Made by a program: the position numbers and the translations under genes. Below are positions 6,565-12,670 of a stretch of 12,670 nt of DNA, one piece after another. This DNA comes from Streptomyces sp. (lineage in GTDB: Bacteria; Actinomycetota; Actinomycetes; Streptomycetales; Streptomycetaceae). How positions within the stretch are numbered: the first letter of the stretch is position 1; the number at the start of each line of letters is the position of its first letter. Below the pieces are notes generated by a model. The model was not told where the DNA came from, did not search any database, and was given only the letters and a program-made list of their open reading frames with translations. The DNA lies in assembly GCA_003519485.1 (NCBI GenBank), contig DOWQ01000662.1, positions 3,988-16,657 on the forward strand. The letters run 5' to 3'.

Positions 6565-7589
6565 AGGCCATGGAGACCACCGGACCGCTGATCAAGTTCA
6601 GCCTCTTCACCGTGGTGACGATCCTGGCGACGGCGGTGCTCGCAGCCACCATCGTCAACTTCCGGATGACGCCCACGGAGGACTACAAGGCCGTGTTCAG
6701 CGATGTCACCAGCCTGGAGATCGGTGACGACATCCGGGTGGCGGGCGTCAGGGTCGGCGAGGTCCAGGACATCGAGATCAAGGACCGTAAGCTGGCCGAG
6801 GTCAGCTTCACCGTCACCGAGGACCGTCCGGTGCTGGCCGGCAGCAAGGCCGTCATCCGCTACCGGAACCTGGTCGGCCAGCGGTACATCGCGCTCACCG
6901 AGGGCCCCGGGGACGGCAGCGAGCTGCCGCCCGGCGGACGCATCCCGCTTTCCCGGACCCAGCCGGCGCTGGATCTGAACGCGCTGCTCAACGGCTTCAA
7001 GCCGCTGTTCGCGGCCCTCAGCCCCAAGGACGTCAACAAGCTGGCGACCGAGATCATCAAGACGCTGCAGGGCGAGGGCGGCACGATCAAGAGCCTGCTT
7101 ACCCACACCGCCTCGCTGACCACGACCCTCGCCGGCCGTGACGAGCTCATCGGATCCGTGATCGACAACCTCAACGAGGTGCTCGGCCCGCTCGACAAGC
7201 GCAGCGGCCGCTTCTCCGAGCTGATCAAGGAGCTCCAGCGGGTCGTCTCCGGGCTGTCGGAGGACCGCAAGGCCATCGGCTCCTCGCTGACCGGCATCAA
7301 CGACGTCGCCGTCGCCACCACCGGCCTCCTCGAGGAGGGCCGGCCCGCGCTGCGGCAGGACATCGCCGAACTGTCCGAACTCTCCGGAACGCTCAAGAAC
7401 AACGAGAAGACCGTGGAGGGCGTCCTGAAGCGACTGCCGCGCAAACTCAACAAGCTGACCGGCACCGCCTCGTACGGCTCCTGGTTCAACTTCTACCTGT
7501 GCGACTTCGACGGCCGGATCGTGCTGCCGAAGACCGCTGAGACCATCACGCCCGAGCTGCACGTCAACCAGGGGCGGTGTGCCGAATGA
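6561..7589 (+). CDS. mceB: MceB, Mce-family lipid-transport subunit
   Basis: The 342-residue product has an N-terminal membrane helix (about 13-33) and an MlaD/MCE domain (about 41-116). The canonical motif there is LEIGDDIRVAGVRVGEV (52-68), followed by YRNLVGQRYIAL. Helices with heptad-like spacing cover about 140-300 and should build the tube wall. The C-terminus has the MceB-like signature ASYGSWFNFYLC (303-314), and a second Cys (340) lies three residues from the end; the pair may be a disulfide. The ATG overlaps the mceA stop (ATGA). An in-frame ATG at 6570 is possible but less well placed. The gene position, second of six, fits the B subunit. Confidence 0.93.
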   Translation: MKAMETTGPLIKFSLFTVVTILATAVLAATIVNFRMTPTEDYKAVFSDVTSLEIGDDIRVAGVRVGEVQDIEIKDRKLAEVSFTVTEDRPVLAGSKAVIRYRNLVGQRYIALTEGPGDGSELPPGGRIPLSRTQPALDLNALLNGFKPLFAALSPKDVNKLATEIIKTLQGEGGTIKSLLTHTASLTTTLAGRDELIGSVIDNLNEVLGPLDKRSGRFSELIKELQRVVSGLSEDRKAIGSSLTGINDVAVATTGLLEEGRPALRQDIAELSELSGTLKNNEKTVEGVLKRLPRKLNKLTGTASYGSWFNFYLCDFDGRIVLPKTAETITPELHVNQGRCAE

Positions 7590-8593
7590 GGCCGTTCCGC
7601 GAACGCAACCCGGTGACCATCGGAGCCATCGGGCTCACCACGATCGCCGTGCTGATCGCCGCGGCGTTCAACATCAAGGACCTGCCGCTCATCGGCGACG
7701 GCGAGGAGTACAGCGCCGCGTTCTCCGAGGCCGGCGGCCTGAAGTCCGGTGACGAGGTGCGCATCGCCGGCGTGAAGGTCGGCAAGGTCGACGAGGTGAC
7801 GCTGGACGACGGTCATGTCCGGGTGACCTTCCGGGTCGACGGGGGCGCCGAGTTCGGCACCCGCACCGGCGCGGCCATCCGGGTCAAGACGATTCTGGGC
7901 GCCAAGTACCTCGCCCTGCGCCCCGAGGGCAAGGGCCACATGGAGCCCGGCAGCGAGATACCGCTGAAGCGAACGGTGGCGGCGTACGACGTCGTGGAGG
8001 CGTTCAGCGACCTCACCACGACCAGCGAGAAGGTGGAGACCGAACGGCTCGCCACCGCCCTGGACACCATGTCCTCGGCCTTCGAGGACAGCCCGGCCGA
8101 GGTCAAGGCGTCCATCAAGGGCCTGTCGAAGATCTCCCGCACCGTGGCCTCCCGCGACCAGCAGTTGCGGGAGCTCCTCGGCCACGCCGACGGGGTGACC
8201 GATGTCCTCGCCGACCGCTCGAAGGAGTTCACGGACATGGTCAAGGACGGCGACCTCCTCTTCAAGGAGATCAACAGCCGGCGCGAGGTCATCCATCAGG
8301 TGCTGCAGAGCTCGGTGACCCTGGCGGTCCAGCTGTCCGGGCTCGTCAAGGACAACAAGAAGCAGCTCGGCCCGGCCCTGAAGCGCCTCGACTCGGTGGT
8401 CGACATCCTGCAGCGCAACCAGAAGAGCATCGACCGCAGCGTCGCGTTGCTCGCGCCCTACGCCCGGATGTTCACCAACACCCTCGGGAACGGACGCTGG
8501 TTCGACAGCTACATCCAGAACATGGTCGCGCCAGGTCCCATCACCCCGCGGGGCGATGCGTCCGTGCGGCCGTCCTCCGGAGGTTCCCGATGA
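7586..8593 (+). CDS. mceC: MceC, Mce-family lipid-transport subunit
   Basis: This 335-residue Mce subunit begins RERNPVTIGAIGL, then has a membrane helix at about 11-29. The MCE domain spans about 40-113, with LKSGDEVRIAGVKVGKV (52-68) and LGAKYLAL. Long helices run from about 135 to 300, and a short Gly/Ser/Pro tail ends the protein. With this start it contains no cysteine, unlike the other five Mce proteins here. GGGGCGG (7571-7577) lies eight bases before ATG 7586, which overlaps the mceB stop as ATGA; GTG 7577 is an in-frame alternative adding three residues, one of them Cys. The MCE motif is very like that of MceB, consistent with old duplication of these subunits. Confidence 0.93.
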   Translation: MRPFRERNPVTIGAIGLTTIAVLIAAAFNIKDLPLIGDGEEYSAAFSEAGGLKSGDEVRIAGVKVGKVDEVTLDDGHVRVTFRVDGGAEFGTRTGAAIRVKTILGAKYLALRPEGKGHMEPGSEIPLKRTVAAYDVVEAFSDLTTTSEKVETERLATALDTMSSAFEDSPAEVKASIKGLSKISRTVASRDQQLRELLGHADGVTDVLADRSKEFTDMVKDGDLLFKEINSRREVIHQVLQSSVTLAVQLSGLVKDNKKQLGPALKRLDSVVDILQRNQKSIDRSVALLAPYARMFTNTLGNGRWFDSYIQNMVAPGPITPRGDASVRPSSGGSR

Positions 8594-9750
8594 GCCGACG
8601 CCTCCTGCGGCGCCTGGCGCTGATCCCCGTCCTGTGCGTGCTCGCCGCGATCACCTTCGTGGCCTGGCCCGAGCAGGAAAAGGTCAAGGTCACCGCGTAC
8701 TTCCCGCGTACCGTCGGCATCTACCCCGGATCGGACGTGCGCGTCCTCGGGGTACGGATCGGCGAGGTCCTCACCGTCGACCCGCAGGGCGACCGGGTAC
8801 GGGTCGATCTGCAATACGACGACGAGCACAAGGTCCCCGCGGACGCCAAGGCCGCGATCATCAACGCCTCGGTCGTCAGCGACCGCTACCTCCAGCTGCT
8901 GCCGGCGTACCGCAAGGGCGACACGATGCGCAGTGGCGCGGTCATCCCCGAGAAGCGGACGGCCGTACCGGTCGAGCTGGACCGGATCTTCGAGAGCCTG
9001 CACACCACCGGTGAGGCCCTCGGCCCCAAGGGCGCCAACAAGGACGGTTCGCTGTCCCGCCTCCTCGGCGTCAGCGCCGACAACCTCGGCGGCCAGGGCG
9101 AGCGGATGAACCAGACGGTCGAGGACCTGTCGGAGGCCGTCACGACCCTGTCGGACGGCCGCAAGGACATGTTCGGCACGGTACGCAACCTCCAGGTGTT
9201 CACGGCCGCGCTGGCCGCCGACGACGACAGCGTCCGGTCGTTCAACGACAGCCTGTCCGAGGTCGCCGGGCTGCTGGCCGGCGAACGCAAGGACCTGAAG
9301 AAGGCCATCGAGCACCTGGGCAAGGCCCTGGGCGAGGTCGCCGCCTTCGTCAAGGACAACAAGAAGTCGCTCACGTCCAATGTGAAGGGCCTGAGCGAGG
9401 TCACCGGGGTCTTCGTCAAGCAGCGGGGCGCGCTGGAGGAGTTCATGGACGTCTTCCCCGCCGGGCTCTCCAACCTGCAGACCGCCTACAACCCGGCGAC
9501 CGGCGCCCTGGACACCCGCAACAACTCCGACCACTCGCAGGACCCGGGTGACCTGGTGTGCTCCCTGCTGAAGACGGCCGGTGAGCAGAGCGCCAAGAGC
9601 TCCTGCAAGGAAATCCGGAAGCTCTTCGGCTCACTGCCCGACCTCCCGCAGGGCGACCCGCTCACCGGCACCCCGCTGGGCGGCAAGGCCCCGGCGGGCA
9701 GCGGTTCGGTCGACAGGACTCTCGGCGGCATTCTGGAGGTACGGACATGA
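8590..9750 (+). CDS. mceD: MceD, Mce-family lipid-transport subunit
   Basis: The product is 386 residues: a very short basic N-terminus (MSRRLLRRL), a membrane helix (about 8-26), and an MCE domain (about 31-105) with IYPGSDVRVLGVRIGEV (44-60) and VVSDRYLQL. The region from about 125 to 300 is helical, with repeated LSEA/LSEV-type segments. The C-terminal part has two Cys (324 and 339) and a Pro/Gly-rich end containing LPDLPQG (349-355). The ATG overlaps the mceC stop (ATGA). Position and sequence type fit the D subunit. Confidence 0.93.
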   Translation: MSRRLLRRLALIPVLCVLAAITFVAWPEQEKVKVTAYFPRTVGIYPGSDVRVLGVRIGEVLTVDPQGDRVRVDLQYDDEHKVPADAKAAIINASVVSDRYLQLLPAYRKGDTMRSGAVIPEKRTAVPVELDRIFESLHTTGEALGPKGANKDGSLSRLLGVSADNLGGQGERMNQTVEDLSEAVTTLSDGRKDMFGTVRNLQVFTAALAADDDSVRSFNDSLSEVAGLLAGERKDLKKAIEHLGKALGEVAAFVKDNKKSLTSNVKGLSEVTGVFVKQRGALEEFMDVFPAGLSNLQTAYNPATGALDTRNNSDHSQDPGDLVCSLLKTAGEQSAKSSCKEIRKLFGSLPDLPQGDPLTGTPLGGKAPAGSGSVDRTLGGILEVRT

Positions 9751-11090
9751 CGACCCACGAGCGGTCGCCGGGCCGCCGCCGGCGCACGGGCCCGCCCAAA
9801 GCGGTCCTGTGGTCGGTGGCCGGCGTCATGCTGCTGACGGGCTGCAGTTTCGACGGCCTGCAGGACATCCCGCTCCCGGGCGGCGGCGCCGCCGACGGGA
9901 ACGCCTACCGCGTCACCGTCGAGTTCCGGGACGTCCTCGACCTGGTCCCGCAGTCCGCGGTGAAGGTCAACAACGTCACCGTGGGCGCCGTCGAGAAGAT
10001 CGAACTCGACGGCTGGCAGGCCAAGGTGGAGCTGCGGATCTCCGACTCGGTGAAGCTCCCGGCGAACGCGGTCGCCGAGCTGGAGCAGACCAGCATGCTC
10101 GGCGAGAAGTACGTGTCGCTGGCCGCGCCGGCGGAGATCGAGCCCGTCGGCAAGCTCACCGACGGTACGCAGATCCCGCTGTCCCGCAGCAGCCGGAACC
10201 AGGAGATCGAGGAAGTCCTCTCCGCGCTCTCCGCGCTGCTCAACGGCGGTGGCGTGGCACAGCTCCACACCATCACCAAGGAGCTGAACAACGCGCTGGA
10301 GGGCCGCGAGAGCAGGGTCAAGTCGCTGCTCACCGAGCTGGACACCTTCATCGGCGGGCTCGACGAGCAGAAGACGGAGATCGTCCGCGCGGTGGAGGGC
10401 CTGGACCGGCTGTCCAGAACGCTGAAGAAGGAGAAGGGCACGATCACCGAGGCCGTGGACACGATTCCGCCGGGCCTGAAGGTGCTCGCCGGCCAGCGCG
10501 AGAACCTGACCAAGATGCTGACCTCCCTCTCCGAGCTCGGGGTCGTAAGCACCAAGGTGATCAGGGCGTCGCACGACGACGTGATCGCCAACCTGAAGAA
10601 CCTGCAGCCGATCCTCAGCCGTCTGAACGAAGCGGGCGACGATCTGCCCAACGCGCTGGAGATCCTGACCACCTACCCGTTCCCGCGCAGTGCCGCCGAC
10701 GCGATCAAGGGCGACTTCACCAACCTGAAGATCACCGCCGACATGGATCTGCGCAGCATCTACGGCAACCTGACCGACCCGGGCGACCGGAAGCGCGGTG
10801 AGCCGAAGCCCGACGGCCCCGTGCCCGAGCTGCCGGGAGTCCCGAAGCCCGAGCTGCCGGACCTGCCCGGCACCGGCGACTCGAAGCCCCTGCCGTGCCT
10901 GCCCGGCGGCGAGTGCGACGAGGAGGGATCGGGTGGTTCCGAGTCCGGTCCCCAGGGCTCGGAGGACGGCAACGCGCTCTGCCCGCCCGTCTGCACCAGC
11001 AGCCAGGCGTCCTACAGCAGTACCGGAACACAGCTCCGCGGCGTGAACATGGATCTCGCCGAGCTGATGACCAAGGGGCTGATCGCGTGA
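9747..11090 (+). CDS. mceE: MceE, Mce-family lipoprotein subunit
   Basis: This 447-residue subunit is the lipoprotein of the hexamer. A basic N-terminus and hydrophobic stretch (about 18-30) lead into the lipobox LLTGC, so Cys33 should become the lipidated N-terminus after signal peptidase II cleavage. The MCE domain (about 53-127) has the E-type divergent motif LVPQSAVKVNNVTVGAV (66-82) and MLGEKYVSL. Helices span about 150-330. The C-terminal tail is unusual: a Pro-rich segment (356-388, with VPELP and PELPD), then a Glu/Gly/Ser stretch, with Cys at 384, 390, 412 and 416. Mycobacterial relatives are the LprK/LprN-type lipoproteins. The ATG overlaps mceD (ATGA), and the stop overlaps the GTG of mceF. 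Confidence 0.94.
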   Translation: MTTHERSPGRRRRTGPPKAVLWSVAGVMLLTGCSFDGLQDIPLPGGGAADGNAYRVTVEFRDVLDLVPQSAVKVNNVTVGAVEKIELDGWQAKVELRISDSVKLPANAVAELEQTSMLGEKYVSLAAPAEIEPVGKLTDGTQIPLSRSSRNQEIEEVLSALSALLNGGGVAQLHTITKELNNALEGRESRVKSLLTELDTFIGGLDEQKTEIVRAVEGLDRLSRTLKKEKGTITEAVDTIPPGLKVLAGQRENLTKMLTSLSELGVVSTKVIRASHDDVIANLKNLQPILSRLNEAGDDLPNALEILTTYPFPRSAADAIKGDFTNLKITADMDLRSIYGNLTDPGDRKRGEPKPDGPVPELPGVPKPELPDLPGTGDSKPLPCLPGGECDEEGSGGSESGPQGSEDGNALCPPVCTSSQASYSSTGTQLRGVNMDLAELMTKGLIA

Positions 11091-12370
11091 TCACCAGAAT
11101 GGTCAGGGCGCAGCTGATGGCGTTCTCCGCCATCACCGTCCTCGGGGTGTCCTACGTCGGCGCCGAGTACGCGGGGCTGGCCGATCACGTGCTGGACCGC
11201 GGCTACACCGTGCAGGCCGAATTCGAGGATTCGGGCGGCATCTTCACCGGGGCGGAGGTCACCTACCGGGGCGTTCCCATCGGCCGCGTCGGTGAGCTCA
11301 GCCTCGCGAAGGCCGGCGGCGTCTCGGTGGAGCTGGAGCTGGAGGACGACTCGCCAGTCCCCGCGGACACGCTCGCGGTGGTCTCCAACCGCTCGGCGGT
11401 CGGCGAGCAGTACGTGGACCTGCAGCCACGCTCCGAGGGCGCCCCGTTCCTGGAGAGCGACAGCATCATCGACCGCTCGGAGACGCGTACCCCGCTGCCC
11501 CCCACGGATTTCATCCTCAGCCTGGACCGGCTGGCCACCTCGGTGGGGAAGAAGGACCTCCGGATAACGGTCGACGAGCTGGGCAAGGCGTTCGCCGGCA
11601 CCGGGCCGAACCTGTCCCGGCTGGTCGATTCCGGCAACGCGCTGATCGAGACGGCGAGCGGCTCGCTGCCGCAGACCATCTCGCTCATCGAGGACTCCCG
11701 GACGGTGCTGAAGACGCAGACGGACAAGGGATCGGCGATCAAGTCGTTCTCCCGGGACCTCGCGTCGCTCACGGACACCCTCAAGGGCAGTGACGCGGAC
11801 ATCCGCAAGCTGATCGACAACGGCGACTCCGCCGCGTACGAGCTGGACTCGCTGCTCAAGGCCAACCGGGACTCGCTGCCGGTCCTGCTGGGGAACCTGA
11901 TCAGCGGCGCCCAGATCAGCTCGGCCCGGCTGCCCAACATGGAGCACGCCCTGGTGATCTTCCCGGCGACCGTCGCGGGCAGCTACACCGTGCAGCCGGG
12001 CGACGGCACGACCCACTTCAGCATGGTCCTGAACGCCGACGACCCGCCCGCTTGCACCAGTGGATACGGTGGCACCCGGAAGCGGGACCCCGCGGACACC
12101 AGCGAGCGGCCGGTGAACACGTCGGCACGCTGCACGGAGCCGCGGGGCAGCGAGACCTCGGTCCGCGGTGCCCAGAACACCCCCGGCCCCTCGGGCCGGT
12201 CGGGTACGGGCGGGGCCGACCAGGCGTCGTACCTCGCCCCCTATGACCCCTCCACCGGCGCGCTGAGCGGGCCGGACGGCCGCACCATGCGGATCGGTTC
12301 GACAGGGGGGCAACAGAGTTTGTTCGGAAAGGACTCGTGGCAATGGCTGCTCGTGGGACCGATGACGTGA
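11087..12370 (+). CDS. mceF: MceF, Mce-family lipid-transport subunit
   Basis: This 427-residue last Mce subunit starts with the F-type signature VRAQLMAFSAITVLG (6-20) inside a membrane helix (about 9-27), then YVGAEYAGL. The MCE domain (about 40-113) has IFTGAEVTYRGVPIGRV (52-68) and AVGEQYVDL. A helical region covers about 140-290. The end contains Cys323 and Cys349, a likely disulfide pair, then RGAQN, a Gly/Ser/Pro linker and a final YDPSTGAL...SWQWLLVGP segment, as usual for MceF. The start is GTG 11087, overlapping the mceE stop as GTGA; an in-frame ATG at 11099 is less likely since it breaks the coupling pattern. It completes the set of six. Confidence 0.93.
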   Translation: MITRMVRAQLMAFSAITVLGVSYVGAEYAGLADHVLDRGYTVQAEFEDSGGIFTGAEVTYRGVPIGRVGELSLAKAGGVSVELELEDDSPVPADTLAVVSNRSAVGEQYVDLQPRSEGAPFLESDSIIDRSETRTPLPPTDFILSLDRLATSVGKKDLRITVDELGKAFAGTGPNLSRLVDSGNALIETASGSLPQTISLIEDSRTVLKTQTDKGSAIKSFSRDLASLTDTLKGSDADIRKLIDNGDSAAYELDSLLKANRDSLPVLLGNLISGAQISSARLPNMEHALVIFPATVAGSYTVQPGDGTTHFSMVLNADDPPACTSGYGGTRKRDPADTSERPVNTSARCTEPRGSETSVRGAQNTPGPSGRSGTGGADQASYLAPYDPSTGALSGPDGRTMRIGSTGGQQSLFGKDSWQWLLVGPMT

Positions 12371-12670
12371 CCGGCGACACGACCGGGAAGACGGTCGAAG
12401 AGGTGGTCGAGGAGACCACCGACAAGGCCGGTGACACGGCGGATGACAAGGCCGGTGCCGAGAGCAAGGCCGACGCGAAGGCGGAGGCGGACGCGAAGGC
12501 GGAGACCAAGGCCGACGCGGATGCCGATGCCGATGCCGACGCGGACACCGAGAGCGCTGCGGACGCCGGTACGGCCGGCGCCGACGACGCGGCGGACGCC
12601 GACGACCGGCGCCGCCCGCCCTCCCGGGGCCTGCTCGGCGCGGTGCGCCGTCTTCCCCGCCGCAAGGCGG
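12343..12670 (+). CDS. Mce-associated membrane (Mam-type) protein, N-terminal part
   Basis: The frame is open to the window edge, so only 109 residues are seen. Residues 1-88 are low-complexity and strongly acidic, built from Ala, Asp, Glu, Lys and Thr, including KADAKAEADAKAE-type repeats and six Ala-Asp pairs (57-68). A switch to RRRPPSRG and RRLPRRK (89-108) suggests a basic flank just before a membrane helix beyond the window. Position directly after mceF and this layout fit Mce-associated (Mam) proteins, which have a cytoplasmic variable N-terminus, one helix and an external domain. GGAAAGGA (12326-12333) supports ATG 12343, overlapping mceF by 28 nt; GTG 12367, overlapping as GTGA, is the in-frame alternative. 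The diagnostic domain is outside, so identity is inferred from context. Confidence 0.7.
   Translation, partial: MAARGTDDVTGDTTGKTVEEVVEETTDKAGDTADDKAGAESKADAKAEADAKAETKADADADADADADTESAADAGTAGADDAADADDRRRPPSRGLLGAVRRLPRRKA
12466..12546 (+). repeat. In-frame low-complexity repeat in the Mam-type gene
   Basis: GACGCGAAGGCGGAG occurs perfectly at 12472-12486 and 12490-12504 (18-bp period). It is followed by six tandem GCN-GAY codon pairs (12511-12546). All units are multiples of three or six, so gain or loss would keep the reading frame. Such stretches vary readily by slippage. Confidence 0.75.

Noticed and set aside
3014..7102. Possible TTA (bldA-dependent) leucine codons
   Set aside because: The TTA trinucleotides I found in coding regions, such as those near 3028 and 7099, are out of frame.
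6700..7800. Repeated GGTGACGA...GTCGGC DNA in mceB and mceC as a recent duplication
   Set aside because: The similarity is confined to the conserved MCE motif and the genes differ elsewhere, so it reflects old paralogy under selection.

Overview
This window is high-GC DNA with very strong third-position G/C use. It reads as an actinobacterial chromosome, most probably Streptomyces or a close relative. All genes I can support lie on the + strand. No insertion sequence, phage gene, tRNA, rRNA or CRISPR array was seen.

Region 1 (1-968) holds two small unrelated genes: a GNAT-family acetyltransferase, possibly read from a leaderless transcript, and a two-helix DUF4229-type membrane protein. A strong hairpin at 1015-1051 probably ends this unit.

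Region 2 (969-2678) starts with a 361-bp non-coding stretch that carries an 18-bp inverted repeat and small hairpins. It is followed by an ECF-type sigma factor with an unusual layout: sigma regions 2 and 4, then one predicted membrane helix, then about 185 residues of Pro/Glu/Asp-rich tail. No anti-sigma gene is adjacent. The gap before the next gene holds an A8 run and a 7-bp hairpin.

Region 3 (2679 to the end) is a complete Mce (mammalian cell entry) ABC transporter operon in the canonical order: MceG/Mkl ATPase, YrbEA and YrbEB permeases, then MceA, B, C, D, E (lipoprotein) and F. The last gene is the start of an Mce-associated membrane (Mam-type) protein that runs off the window. Junctions are 4-nt ATGA/GTGA overlaps or gaps of 2-6 nt, which points to one translationally coupled transcript. 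By analogy with mycobacterial Mce1/Mce4, the ATPase and two permeases power lipid or sterol movement through a heterohexameric tube built from the six Mce subunits.

The most interesting idea is a possible link between regions 2 and 3. The presumed external tail of the membrane-tethered sigma factor carries a VPELP...LPD motif that closely resembles one in the C-terminal tail of MceE. This could mean envelope-sensing control of the transporter. It is inference from adjacency and a low-complexity similarity, and it needs testing.
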